A DNA stretch of 17,874 nucleotides from Flavobacterium sp. (GTDB taxonomy: Bacteria > Bacteroidota > Bacteroidia > Flavobacteriales > Flavobacteriaceae): positions 1-17,874 of the forward strand of contig JASLID010000138.1 of NCBI GenBank assembly GCA_030153045.1, read 5' to 3'. Each line of letters opens with the position of its first letter. Within the stretch, counting starts at the first letter, position 1. The notes beneath the pieces are model-generated. The model saw only the letters and a list, made by a program, of their open reading frames with translations. It was not told the DNA's origin and did not search any database. Below, piece by piece: positions 1 to 7,325 of the stretch. A program made the position numbers and the translations under genes.

Positions 1-2072
1 AGGCTGGCGCCCTGCGTAGCGAGATCCTTGTTCGCCGCAAGGTCCAGAATCAGCCCAGCATTGCCCGACTGGAACAGCGACGAGAGCGCCTGAGGCTTCC
101 ACCCCCAGCCCAGCAGCGTCTTGAACGCCGCCGAGATCTGCGCGAGCTGACCCGTCTTCGCGGTCAGACTCGCCACGAAGTTCTGCCCTGCCGACGCTGC
201 GGCTTGAGTGATGTTGCCGTCCGCGTCCTTCACAGCCTCGGTCGCCGCCGCACTGAAGATGTCCCCGGTGAACGCCTGGGCGATCGAGTCCTTGAGGGAG
301 GCAAACGCATCCTTGATGCGCGACAGCTTCTCCTTCAGCTTGTCGACCATCTTCTGGGCCGCAGTCTCGACCTTCCCCTGCTTCGCCGCGATACCATCCG
401 CGAGGCCGTCGCCGATGTAGCCACCGAGCTCACGGGTCACCTTGGACGGCGATGAGATCCCCATGATCTGCCGGATCTTCTTCGGGATCTTGTTGACGAT
501 CGCCTCGACCGCGTCCCACACCTTGTGCGCCGCGGCGTCGATTCCGGCCTTGAGGCCGTCGATCAGCTGGCCACCGATAGCCTTCAGGTCCCCCGGCAGC
601 CCGCTGAGGAAGTCCTTCACCTTGTCGGGGAGGTCCTTGAAGAACTTCGCGGCGTCGGCGACGTGGTCACCGACCGCCTCAGCGAACCGGCCGAAGGCCT
701 TGGCCTTGTCGACCACCCACGAGGCGACCGCAGTCGCGGCCCCCTTGATGGTGTCGAAGTGCTTGACCACCTGGACGACGACGATCCCGATCGGGCCGCC
801 GATGATGGAGACCAGCAGCCCCCAGTGGTTCTTCACGAAGCCGACCACGGTGCCGATGACCTGCGGGACGACCTTGCCGATGAACCCGAAGGTCTTGTCC
901 ACGATGGCCCGGAACGTGTCCGACTTCTTGTAGGCGATGACCAGCCCCGCAGCCAGCGCCGCGATCGCGAGGACCACGAGCCCGATCGGGTTCGCATTGA
1001 GCGCCGCGTTCAGCAGCCACTGGCCGGCCGCCGCCACCTTCGTGACCGCCGACCAGACCGTCGTGATTGCCGTGAAGAGCTTCGTCGCTGCGCCGACCGC
1101 GGTGACCACCGCCAGCAGTCCACCGAGCGCTGCGACCAGGATGCCCGCCGTCTTCGTGTTCTCGCTGATCCAGCCGACGACCTTCAGGCCGATGTCCGCC
1201 AACTTCACCATCACCGGCAGCAACTTCGCCCCGATCTGCTCCTGCAGCTCTCCGAACTGGACCGAGAGGATCTTCTGCTTCCCGGCGGTCGTCTCCGCCG
1301 CCTTGGACGCCGAGCCGCTGTACTTAGCGGAGAGCCGGTCCATCGCCTCCTGGGCGTCGATCGTTGTGGACTTCGTCTTCTGCTGCGCCTCACCCAGTTT
1401 GGTCTGCGCCAGCTTTAGCTTGTCCGAGGCCAGCGAGGCTTCCTTGCTCTGTGCTCCGTGGTCCTTGATGGCCTTGTTCATGGCCTGCTGGGCGGTCTTC
1501 ACGCCGATCTGCGCCGACTCCAGCGCAGCCTGGTCCTTGGCGGAGTCTTTCGTCATGATGCCGAACTTCGACAGCGCCGTTACCGACCCCGTCTGCGCCT
1601 TCGCGAGCGCCTGGGTCACCGACTCCAGCGACTTGCCCGACCCTGAGGAGATGTCCATGGCGAGCGAGGCGAGACGGGTGGCTTTGTCGACGTCCCCGGT
1701 CGCCGTCGCCAGTTTCGCGATCGCAGGGCGCAGCTCGTCGTCCGCGACACCCTTGGCCTTGCCCTGGGCGCTGATGTAGTCCTCGACGTGCGCGACCTGC
1801 TCCGCGGTGGCGCCCGCAGCCTGCTTGAGCTGCTGCGCCAGCTTCGACTGTGCGGCCTCGTCGTCGGCCGCCGCCTGGGTCGCCTTCACCGCCGCCGCAC
1901 CAGCAAGAAGAAGGCCGCCGGCCAACGCCTTACCGGCGATGCGACCAGCGGCCTGTGCCTTGCCCGAGAACCCCTGCAGCGCGTTCTCGCCCGCCCGGGT
2001 GTTCGCCTTCAACGAGGAGGCATCCCCGATGAACTCTACGACGATGCGCCGCCCGCTGCTACCCAGCGCCAC
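1..2072 (-). CDS. Tape measure protein (C-terminus beyond window)
   Basis: The tape measure protein sets tail length, fills the tail tube and helps DNA entry. The frame stays open from a GTG at 2072 to the left edge, giving about 690 residues with the C-terminus missing. The GTG follows a strong AGGAGG site at 2079-2084 with a 6-nt spacer, and overlaps the end of the chaperone frameshift product by 14 nt. Seen: an Ala/Lys/Gln-rich helical N-terminal half, a likely coiled coil at about residues 185-235, and hydrophobic segments at about 308-340 and 361-380. The second is followed by YKKSDTFR, a pattern common in tape measure proteins. A third hydrophobic stretch lies near 425. Its position directly after the chaperones is the universal one for this gene. 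No peptidase or lysozyme motif is seen in the visible part. Confidence 0.95.
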   Translation of the reverse strand, partial: MALGSSGRRIVVEFIGDASSLKANTRAGENALQGFSGKAQAAGRIAGKALAGGLLLAGAAAVKATQAAADDEAAQSKLAQQLKQAAGATAEQVAHVEDYISAQGKAKGVADDELRPAIAKLATATGDVDKATRLASLAMDISSGSGKSLESVTQALAKAQTGSVTALSKFGIMTKDSAKDQAALESAQIGVKTAQQAMNKAIKDHGAQSKEASLASDKLKLAQTKLGEAQQKTKSTTIDAQEAMDRLSAKYSGSASKAAETTAGKQKILSVQFGELQEQIGAKLLPVMVKLADIGLKVVGWISENTKTAGILVAALGGLLAVVTAVGAATKLFTAITTVWSAVTKVAAAGQWLLNAALNANPIGLVVLAIAALAAGLVIAYKKSDTFRAIVDKTFGFIGKVVPQVIGTVVGFVKNHWGLLVSIIGGPIGIVVVQVVKHFDTIKGAATAVASWVVDKAKAFGRFAEAVGDHVADAAKFFKDLPDKVKDFLSGLPGDLKAIGGQLIDGLKAGIDAAAHKVWDAVEAIVNKIPKKIRQIMGISSPSKVTRELGGYIGDGLADGIAAKQGKVETAAQKMVDKLKEKLSRIKDAFASLKDSIAQAFTGDIFSAAATEAVKDADGNITQAAASAGQNFVASLTAKTGQLAQISAAFKTLLGWGWKPQALSSLFQSGNAGLILDLAANKDLATQGAS

Positions 2073-2609
2073 TGGACACCTCCTGTCGCTGCTGGAACTC
2101 CAGGAGCTGGGTCATGTACTCGTCGACCTCACGCAGCGTCATCTCGTCGATGTCGGCCGGGGTGAGCCCGTAGAACTCAGTGAGCGAAGGCAGGCTCCTC
2201 AGGAGGCGCTGTCGGATGCTTTTGGGGCCGAACCCAGCGCCTCGGCCAGCTCGTCGCCCTCGAGGATCTCCACGTCCGAACCGGCGTTCACCGAGTCGAG
2301 GACATCGAGCAGCTCGACGTTCTCGCCGCGCGACTTCTTGCACGCCCACATGAACATGCCCAGGAAGTCGATGCCGCCTGTGCGGCCCATCGCCTCGGCG
2401 ATCTCGGCGACACCCATGCCGCACTCGCTCCGGATCTCGAACTCCAGCCGGCCGGTGAGATCGTTGGGGTTGATGACGTAGTCGACCCCGTCGAGACGGA
2501 ACCCGACGGCTTCGGCGTCCATCGCCGCCTGCTTGCGGCTCTTCGACCCGGCCGTCTGCTTCTTCATCGACGGTCGGCGGTCCTGCGGGTTGATCGGCTG
2601 CACGCTCAC
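2059..2609 (-). CDS. Tail assembly chaperone frameshift product, gpGT-like
   Basis: A minus-1 shift at 2220-2226 fuses 130 residues of the gpG-like frame to 53 residues of the next frame, which begins SIRQRLLRSL and ends at a TAG at 2059-2061, about 183 aa in all. The downstream frame has no credible start of its own but is protein-like (SLPSLTEFYGLTPADIDEM, then EVDEYMTQLLEFQQRQ). This T-type domain is what links the chaperone to the tail tube in lambda. Zero-frame translation stops at 2199-2201, so two products with a shared N-terminus are expected. The frameshift is inferred from sequence, but the phase of the heptamer and the protein-like reading beyond it agree exactly. Confidence 0.8.
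2199..2609 (-). CDS. Tail assembly chaperone, gpG-like
   Basis: This is the short product of the tail assembly chaperone pair, which holds the tape measure protein while the tail tube polymerises. It is 136 aa if started at GTG 2609, where GTGA overlaps the stop of the upstream gene. An internal ATG at 2567 (MKKQTAGSK) is the alternative start. The body carries an acidic, helical region (residues GVDYVINPNDLTGRLEFEI, then IAEAMGRTGGIDFLGMFMWA) of the kind seen in actinophage chaperones. Family assignment rests mainly on its position just before the tape measure gene and on the slippery site near its 3' end. A longer in-frame extension to 2723 would run back through the neighbouring gene and is not needed. 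Confidence 0.85.
   Translation of the reverse strand: MSVQPINPQDRRPSMKKQTAGSKSRKQAAMDAEAVGFRLDGVDYVINPNDLTGRLEFEIRSECGMGVAEIAEAMGRTGGIDFLGMFMWACKKSRGENVELLDVLDSVNAGSDVEILEGDELAEALGSAPKASDSAS
2220..2226 (-). promoter_or_regulatory. Minus-1 slippery heptamer C-CCA-AAA
   Basis: Zero-frame codons are GCC CCA AAA GCA, so the heptamer CCCAAAA sits in the X-XXY-YYZ phase needed for simultaneous P- and A-site slippage. After the slip, reading continues AGC ATC CGA. A small CTCC-TGA-GGAG hairpin lies 15 nt downstream at 2195-2205, across the zero-frame stop. It could be a weak stimulator. Confidence 0.85.
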
Positions 2610-3049
2610 TCGAGACCTGCTTCCTTGATGATCGCGTCCAGAGCCGCGCGGTAGGTGGTGTTGATCCGCTCGGCGTCGCGGCGGATGGTCGGAAAGAGGA
2701 AGTAGCCCGTGTGCCCGAGCCACGGCCGGAACTGCTGAGTCGTCGGCCGGCGGCCACCGCCGAACTCGGCGCCCGCTGCGGCCGGATCTGAGCCGAGGGT
2801 CACCGAGCCGGACTTGATGCCGGCGCTGGCCTTGATGCCGGGCGCCACATGGGCTGCCACGCCGCCCAGGGACGCCGCGGCCCCGGAGGCACCGGAGGCG
2901 ACGGTCGAGGCTGCCTCCTTGTTGGCGAGCCGGACCGCGACTTCGGAGCCGTTCTCCAGCGCCCTCAGGCGCAGGATCAACTCGTTGAGCCCCTCGACCC
3001 GGACCGCGCCCTCATCGGCCCCTGCCCTGATCCGGGTCGTCCTGGCCAT
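2606..3049 (-). CDS. HK97 gp10-like neck/tail-completion protein
   Basis: A 147-aa protein that I read as HK97 gp10-like, a family acting at the head-tail joint. Seen: an N-terminal RVEGLNELILRLRAL segment followed by VAVRLANKEAASTVASGAS, which matches the usual VxGLxEL...L..LA..A..... opening of the family. An Ala/Gly-rich middle follows, then a C-terminal GAEFGGGRRPTTQQFRPWLG stretch and FLFPTIRRDAERI helix. It starts at ATG 3049, 17 nt after the tail tube gene, and its TGA overlaps the chaperone GTG by 4 nt. Position is unusual: in most HK97-type modules this gene comes before the tail tube, here it follows it. A minor tail or tape-measure-associated role is therefore possible. Confidence 0.7.
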   Translation of the reverse strand: MARTTRIRAGADEGAVRVEGLNELILRLRALENGSEVAVRLANKEAASTVASGASGAAASLGGVAAHVAPGIKASAGIKSGSVTLGSDPAAAGAEFGGGRRPTTQQFRPWLGHTGYFLFPTIRRDAERINTTYRAALDAIIKEAGLE

Positions 3050-3065
3050 CAGGGCCGCCTGAAGG

Positions 3066-4031
3066 TCATGCCGTCGCGTCGCCCGAGGTCACGGCCACCG
3101 TGATCGGCGAGTTCGTGGCGTCCCACTCCACGACACCTGTCAGCTTCTGGGTCGCCGCTCCACGGTCGCCGCCGAGGTCCATGTCGTCGAACCGGGCCGC
3201 CGGCACCGTCACCGTCACGATGTCCGCGCCATTCGTCCACGTCCCCACCAGCGCCGCCGACATGCCGGAGACCGTCGCGGAGTTCACCCGGTTGAACTGG
3301 GTCAGCGCGTCGAAGTCAGCCTCCAGGGAGAACGTCGCCGACTTCTTGCCCGGCACCGGCTCCTTCTGCTGGCTGTTCCCGCGGATCTGGGCCCGGTCCG
3401 TCTTGAACCCGTTGTCGCACTCCAGCGAGAAGTCGGTGATGTCGAACGCGCTGCCACCGACCGAGACCACACCGTGCGTCCACGCGAACTGGGCCGTCGG
3501 CGCAGTCCGCTCCGCATAGGTCGCCAGCGCCGTCGCCGTCGAGTACTGGTTGAACCACATGTCCAGCCCGAGGACCAACATCCCGTCGACCGTGTTGCCG
3601 ATCGACCACTTCGGGAGCTTGCCTCCGCCGAACGTGAACGCCTGGTTCGTGCCGGCCGGTGAGAACGGGTAGTTGAACTGCGCCGTGAAGCCCTTGCCGT
3701 ACAGCGCGCTCGACGTGCCCTCCGTGCCGGTGTGGACATACGGCCCCGAGCCCGTGGTCGCCACCGTCCCCAGCATGTGCTCGAGCCAGAACGACATGTC
3801 CTTGTTCACCCACTCGAGGTCCACGTGACCCTCGGCGCAGTCGAAGTACGGGATGGCGCGCGTCTGCCTGCGGAACCCGGTCCCCGGCCGCATCGGGTCG
3901 CCCTCGGTGCGCTTGAACTTCGGCTTGATCGGCATCGGGTCGCCGTCGTAACCGAAACCGCGGTCGACCGTCACGGGAGTTCCGTAGGTCGACTCCTTCT
4001 TGACCATGAACTGCTGGTCGAGATGACCCAT
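3066..4031 (-). CDS. Major tail (tube) protein
   Basis: A 321-aa protein with the composition and placement of a siphovirus tail tube subunit. It starts MGHLDQQFMVKKESTYGTPV, a typical opening of tube proteins that begin with a short strand before a YGT-P-V turn. The body is beta-rich with many Gly, Thr and aromatic residues. The C-terminal part (about 225-321) reads as strand-rich, ending in WDATNSPITVAVTSG. Start ATG 4031 is preceded by AAGGAG with about 9 nt spacing. It lies between the tail-terminator-like gene and the chaperones. It is longer than many lambda-type tube proteins, so an extra surface domain may be present at the C-terminus, but I cannot place its boundary. Confidence 0.85.
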   Translation of the reverse strand: MGHLDQQFMVKKESTYGTPVTVDRGFGYDGDPMPIKPKFKRTEGDPMRPGTGFRRQTRAIPYFDCAEGHVDLEWVNKDMSFWLEHMLGTVATTGSGPYVHTGTEGTSSALYGKGFTAQFNYPFSPAGTNQAFTFGGGKLPKWSIGNTVDGMLVLGLDMWFNQYSTATALATYAERTAPTAQFAWTHGVVSVGGSAFDITDFSLECDNGFKTDRAQIRGNSQQKEPVPGKKSATFSLEADFDALTQFNRVNSATVSGMSAALVGTWTNGADIVTVTVPAARFDDMDLGGDRGAATQKLTGVVEWDATNSPITVAVTSGDATA

Positions 4032-4034
4032 GAC

Positions 4035-4208
4035 TCAGCTCTCCTTCGGGGTTTTCGGGGCGGGAACGTGCTTCCAGCGCGGGTCCGCGTCCAGCTCGGC
4101 GATCAGTGCCGCGTCGTCGACCTCGACCGTGTCGCCGTTGGCGACCTCGTCGAGCCCATGGCCGGGGCGATGGTTCTCCTCGCCGACGTACCTGAACTGC
4201 TGCTTCAC
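4035..4208 (-). CDS. Small protein (57 aa) upstream of tail tube gene
   Basis: A 57-aa reading frame from GTG 4208 to TGA 4035. The start codon follows AGGAG with a 6-nt spacer, and this ribosome site overlaps the TAG stop of the preceding gene (TAGGAG). The protein is acidic in the middle (GLDEVANGDTVEVDDAALIA) and ends in a basic Pro/Lys tail. The tail tube start comes 3 nt after its stop. I do not recognise the family. Its place, size and good ribosome site argue for a real gene, perhaps a small head or tail accessory protein. Confidence 0.7.
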   Translation of the reverse strand: MKQQFRYVGEENHRPGHGLDEVANGDTVEVDDAALIAELDADPRWKHVPAPKTPKES

Positions 4209-4217
4209 GGGGTTCTC

Positions 4218-4676
4218 CTAGGTGAGTCGGGCTCGGTAGGCGATCGGGTAGGTGAGCGAGACAGCGAGACCCTTGTCGGTCCAGCCCTCGGCGAAGCCGC
4301 CCTCGCCCTCGACCTGCAACCAGTTGAGGCCGGACGTGCCGAGCGCGTCGCCGTCCCAGTTCGCGTGGGTGGCGATGAAGTCCTCGGCTGCCGTCCCCAC
4401 GTCGTGCAACGAGTCCGAGAGGGTCGCCGGGTCCGCCTCGCCGCCCAGCCCCTCGATGTAGAGGACCAGGTCGAAGGTCCCTTCCTCGTTCCGGAACGTC
4501 TTGGTTGCCCGCATCGAGGCTGGGGAGTGGTTCATCCGTGCCCGGTCGGTGAAGCACCGCTTCCGCGCCTTGGAGCCCTTCATGGGGATGTAGGTGGTCT
4601 CGTAGTCGGCGAACTCCGGCAGCGCCGCCAGCGCCGCGATCAGGCCCGCGCGCACAGCGACGAGCTGGGTGCCCAT
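4218..4676 (-). CDS. Tail terminator-like protein
   Basis: A 152-aa protein that I assign as tail-terminator-like (the cap that ends tail tube growth and docks the tail to the head). Seen: an N-terminal helix (VAVRAGLIAALAALPEFADY), strands around FDLVLYIEGLG, then a helix (LSDSLHDVGTAAEDFIATHA) and a C-terminal strand with LAVSLTYPIAYRAR. This strand-helix-strand plan with a long central helix and a final hydrophobic strand is the usual layout of terminators. It starts 1 nt before the connector stop is complete and lies just ahead of the tail tube region. It ends with TAG, one of two genes here that do so, which matters for interpreting the amber codon at 6398-6400. A head-closure role is the main alternative. 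Confidence 0.6.
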   Translation of the reverse strand: MGTQLVAVRAGLIAALAALPEFADYETTYIPMKGSKARKRCFTDRARMNHSPASMRATKTFRNEEGTFDLVLYIEGLGGEADPATLSDSLHDVGTAAEDFIATHANWDGDALGTSGLNWLQVEGEGGFAEGWTDKGLAVSLTYPIAYRARLT

Positions 4677-4677
4677 C

Positions 4678-5280
4678 TCAGGCGAACCCGATGGCGGGGG
4701 CGGACCGCGAGTAGGAGGCGATCACCGCGTCCAGGTCGGGGTAGCCGGTGGGCCGCTTCTCGCCGGGCAGGATGTAGGTCGTGACCCCGCCGAGGTCGTT
4801 GCTCTGGGAGGTCTTGCGGATGTCGATGCCGGCCGCGTCGGACTGGCCGAGCAGCCGGTCCCGGGTCGCCCACATCACCGCGTCCTTGACGTCGGCGGGA
4901 CAGGTCGCGTACCGCCCGGCCGTGTAGTTCACCACGACCGCAGCGCCGCAGGTCCAACCTGTGGTCCCGAAAGCCGACGCTGTCGCGTACCTGAGCAGCC
5001 CGGAGGTCGCGTCCAGCCCGGCGACGTTGACCGTGACGCCGGCCACCGTCACCGAGGTCAGCGACCGCACGTCAGCGCTGGAGAGCTCGAGGGTTGCACT
5101 GCCGTCGCCGCGGAGGTTGTCGACCCGGGAGCGGGGGATGAACGAGCACTTGGTCTCGCGCTCCACGATCTGCACAAAGTAGGAGGCTGCGGCGTTGATC
5201 TGTGCGTCCGTGAACGTCGACCCAGTGCACCCCGGGAGGGCGCGGAACTCCGCGAGCGTGAAGTAGTCCGGGTCGGTCAC
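4678..5280 (-). CDS. Head-tail connector protein
   Basis: A 200-aa protein read as the connector/adaptor that binds the portal ring, of the HK97 gp6 type. Seen: MTDPDYFTLAEFRALPG then FTDAQINAAASYFVQIVERE, a helix typical of the opening of these proteins. A beta-rich segment follows (SVTVAGVTVNVAGLD), then VVVNYTAGRYATCPADVKDAVMWATRDRLLG, which matches the family's usual Y-x-AG...P.dvk.A....a...l pattern. The start is GTG 5280, 9 nt after the 54-aa gene, without a strong ribosome site. Order relative to the terminator-like gene fits the connector role. Confidence 0.8.
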   Translation of the reverse strand: MTDPDYFTLAEFRALPGCTGSTFTDAQINAAASYFVQIVERETKCSFIPRSRVDNLRGDGSATLELSSADVRSLTSVTVAGVTVNVAGLDATSGLLRYATASAFGTTGWTCGAAVVVNYTAGRYATCPADVKDAVMWATRDRLLGQSDAAGIDIRKTSQSNDLGGVTTYILPGEKRPTGYPDLDAVIASYSRSAPAIGFA

Positions 5281-5289
5281 GGGATCGAC

Positions 5290-5454
5290 TCAGCGCTTCT
5301 CGACCTTGTCGGCCTTCGCCGGCCGGGTCTCGGCGTTGTCGTCCGCCTTCTCGGCCACGGGGACCGCGTCGTTGGCGTGGACGAACCGGGTGATCTCGTT
5401 GTCCCGCAGGCCGGTCAGGTCGTGGGTCTTGCCGTCGCTGGTCTTGACCTTCAT
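5290..5454 (-). CDS. Small charged protein (54 aa)
   Basis: A 54-aa frame from ATG 5454 to TGA 5290. It opens MKVKTSDGKTHDLTGL, then IATRF-like IT RFVHAND, and ends in a Lys/Glu/Ala-rich tail. Upstream GAGAGGA gives a plausible ribosome site. It sits 16 nt after the glycosyltransferase and 9 nt before the connector, the slot between capsid and connector where actinophages often carry a short unassigned head gene. I do not recognise a function. The spacing and codon use support it being real. Confidence 0.7.
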   Translation of the reverse strand: MKVKTSDGKTHDLTGLRDNEITRFVHANDAVPVAEKADDNAETRPAKADKVEKR

Positions 5455-5470
5455 GGACGTTCGTCCTCTC

Positions 5471-6334
5471 TCACATCAGGGTTCGGTAGGCGGCTTCCCA
5501 CAGCCGCCACCCGTCGTTGATCGCCCAGCCGCGGGCGTGCTCACGGGCCTTCGCGCCCATCTCGGCGCGCATGTCGTGGTCGTGGGTCAGGTCGCGCAGT
5601 CGGCGCTCCCAGTCGTGGTCGCGAGAAACCAGGAAGCCGGTGACGCCGTCGAGGATGAAGTCGCGGTAGGGACGCACGTCCGAGGCGATGACGGGGATAC
5701 CGAGTGCGCTGTACTCGAGCGCCTTGATCGCCGACTTCGAACGGTTGAATACGGAGGGGATCAGGGGCGCGATCCCGATGTCGAAGTCGATGGACCGGTA
5801 GTAGTCCATGAGCCCCATCGACCAGGGCGACCAGCGAGCCGGGGTCCGCAGCTCGCGGCGGTAGTCGGCGCCGATCATGTGGAAGTCGACGTCGGGATTG
5901 CGGGCCAGGAACCGCCGCAGCATCGGCGCGGCCATCTTCCAGTCCCGGTGGTGCGAGTCGCCGCCTGCCCAGCCGACCGTCAGGCGGTCGCTACGACGGC
6001 GCTCCACGTCGAAGATCGCGCCGTCGATGTGGTTCGGCAGCACCGCGACGTTCTGGTTGAACTCGCGCATCCGCTCGGCCAGTGGTTCCGTGGAGACGGT
6101 GATGAGGTGCGCGGTGGAGGCGCACTGCTCGATCGCACGGAGCAGCTCCGGCTTGAACACGCGGGCCGCGCGGAGGTTCGTCGGGTCGACGGTCCACAGG
6201 TCGTCGTCGGTCTCCCAGACGAGCTTGTGGTCCCGCCACATCTTCAGCCATTGGAGCTCGAAGCCGGGGTAGCCCATCCGCTGACAGACCACGATCGGAC
6301 GCTCGTCGTCCTTGAGGGTGGCGGCGTCACGCAT
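5471..6334 (-). CDS. Glycosyltransferase, GT-B type, N-terminus cut off by amber codon
   Basis: A 287-aa frame that reads as a GT-B glycosyltransferase (family GT4-like), which would move a sugar from a nucleotide donor to an acceptor. Seen: a C-terminal Rossmann half with TVGWAGGDSHHRDW at 119-132, FHMIGADYR at 151-159, and the donor-binding segment KALEYSALGIPVIASDVRPY at 204-223 with the expected Glu at 207. ETDDDLW at 41-47 belongs to the N-terminal half. ATG 6334 is the first start after an in-frame TAG at 6398-6400 and has no good ribosome site. Forty codons further up, ATG 6454 overlaps the preceding stop as ATGA and encodes the missing first strand and the conserved YYRIRLP segment. 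The natural gene is therefore probably 5471-6454 with one nonsense codon. A 287-aa product would lack the first part of the N-terminal Rossmann fold and may be inactive. Likely acceptors in context are virion proteins. Confidence 0.8.
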   Translation of the reverse strand: MRDAATLKDDERPIVVCQRMGYPGFELQWLKMWRDHKLVWETDDDLWTVDPTNLRAARVFKPELLRAIEQCASTAHLITVSTEPLAERMREFNQNVAVLPNHIDGAIFDVERRRSDRLTVGWAGGDSHHRDWKMAAPMLRRFLARNPDVDFHMIGADYRRELRTPARWSPWSMGLMDYYRSIDFDIGIAPLIPSVFNRSKSAIKALEYSALGIPVIASDVRPYRDFILDGVTGFLVSRDHDWERRLRDLTHDHDMRAEMGAKAREHARGWAINDGWRLWEAAYRTLM

Positions 6335-6454
6335 GTACTTCGCGTCATGGCCGTTCGCGCGTAGGTGGTCGAAGGGGAGCCGGATGCGGTAGTAGCCCTA
6401 ACCGCACGCCGACCCATCCTCGATTCCGAAGATCCGAAGGGGTTGCGTGTTCAT
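6335..6454 (-). pseudogene. Interrupted N-terminal part of the glycosyltransferase (amber at 6398-6400)
   Basis: From ATG 6454 the frame reads 18 residues (MNTQPLRIFGIEDGSACG), then TAG, then 21 more codons (GYYRIRLPFDHLRANGH...) straight into the ATG at 6334, with no other stop. The residues on both sides of TAG look like a normal GT-B opening: a first beta strand, a glycine loop, and the YYRI/LP motif. ATG 6454 overlaps the TGA of the upstream nuclease gene by 4 nt, as expected of a true start in this operon. A single base change from TGG or CAG would explain the stop. Sequencing error, real nonsense mutation and readthrough remain open. Confidence 0.7.
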
Positions 6455-7098
6455 TGGCACCACCTCCCCTCGTAGCGCGCCCGGTTGAACACTGGGCGTT
6501 CACTGCGGATCGCGGCTTTCTCGGCAGCCATCGCGGTGGGCCGGTCTGGATAGACCTCGTGGGAGATTCGGTGGACCTCGCTCCACCATGCCTTGTCACG
6601 CGAGTGCTCGGACTCACGCCGAACCCATTGGTTGGTGATGCCGACGTACAGGAGGCCGTCGTCCGCGTCATACAACCGGTACAGGACATGCTCGGCGCCG
6701 ATGAGCCGCTCGTAGCGCCTGCAACCGCAGGTCGTCGTGTGCCCACTGCGAAGATCTGATGCGCCGACGGTCGCCGCTCTACCGCAATCGCAGAAGCACT
6801 CCCAGCGAACATGGCGGGCGCCATTGGGAGCAACGTAGTCCGCCGAGCGAACCTGCGCGGTCAGGGACCCGAACCTGCGCCCGGAGAGGTCCTCCGTGTT
6901 GAGGTTCGAGTTGATCTCGTTGCGGAGACACCCGCACGACAGGCTGAGCCCTCGCTTCACGTTCTGTCCATAGAAGAGCTTCGACCGGCCACAGTCACAG
7001 CGACACAGGTAGCGTGTTTCCTTGCCAGCGTTCGGCGCTCTCTCGATCACAACCAAGCGACCGAACCGCTGTCCGGTCAGGTCGATGAGGACACTCAC
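6451..7098 (-). CDS. Zinc-ribbon repeat/GIY-YIG homing-type endonuclease
   Basis: A 215-aa protein that reads as a free-standing homing-type nuclease. Seen: two tandem units of about 55 residues, each opening DL(T/S)G-RFG-L and carrying a CxCDCG...(S/T)CGC set of cysteines, at about residues 6-58 and 69-122. Such repeats occur as DNA-binding modules in phage HNH/AP2 endonucleases. The C-terminal domain (about 125-215) is GIY-YIG-like: LYRLYDADDGLLYVGIT, then R..EHSRDKAWW, then AAEKAAIRSERPVFN with the expected Glu. The canonical GIY triad is LYR here, as in many distant members. It starts at GTG 7098 and its TGA overlaps the ATG at 6454 of the glycosyltransferase. It interrupts a run of structural and decoration genes, as mobile nucleases commonly do. 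Confidence 0.8.
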   Translation of the reverse strand: MSVLIDLTGQRFGRLVVIERAPNAGKETRYLCRCDCGRSKLFYGQNVKRGLSLSCGCLRNEINSNLNTEDLSGRRFGSLTAQVRSADYVAPNGARHVRWECFCDCGRAATVGASDLRSGHTTTCGCRRYERLIGAEHVLYRLYDADDGLLYVGITNQWVRRESEHSRDKAWWSEVHRISHEVYPDRPTAMAAEKAAIRSERPVFNRARYEGRWCQ

Positions 7099-7107
7099 CG
7101 CAGCGGC

Positions 7108-7305
7108 TCAGGTGAGCCGGACATGTGGCTCAGTGGAGCCATACGTCACCGAAGGCTGAGCAAGCAGTCCTTCGTATTGATCCCGAAGTTTGGTGAGACG
7201 CTTGACCTCGTCGGCCTCTCGCTCGGACAGTCGTTGGTGAGTGTCGATCTTGCCGTTCAGGCTCGCGATTCGACTGCGGATCTCATCCCTGGCTTCTTCG
7301 TACAT
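7108..7305 (-). CDS. Small coiled-coil protein (65 aa)
   Basis: A 65-aa protein from ATG 7305, preceded by GAGGAG with about 6 nt spacing. Residues 1-50 are charged and heptad-like (EEARDEIRSRIASLNGKID, then LSEREADEVKRLTKLRDQYEGLL), so one long helix or coiled coil is likely. The last 15 residues are not helical. No cysteines, signal or membrane segment. I do not recognise a family. Its place between the methyltransferase and the nuclease gives no firm role. Confidence 0.65.
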   Translation of the reverse strand: MYEEARDEIRSRIASLNGKIDTHQRLSEREADEVKRLTKLRDQYEGLLAQPSVTYGSTEPHVRLT

Positions 7306-7325
7306 GTCGTGCTCCTCGATATGAA

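Noticed and set aside
3316..4557. A 413-aa minus-strand frame over the tail tube and terminator genes
   Set aside because: Out of frame with two well-supported genes and of low-complexity composition.
5471..6454. TAG as a sense codon in this phage
   Set aside because: TAG serves as the plain stop of the terminator-like gene (4218-4220) and of the chaperone fusion frame (2059-2061), and most genes end in TGA.
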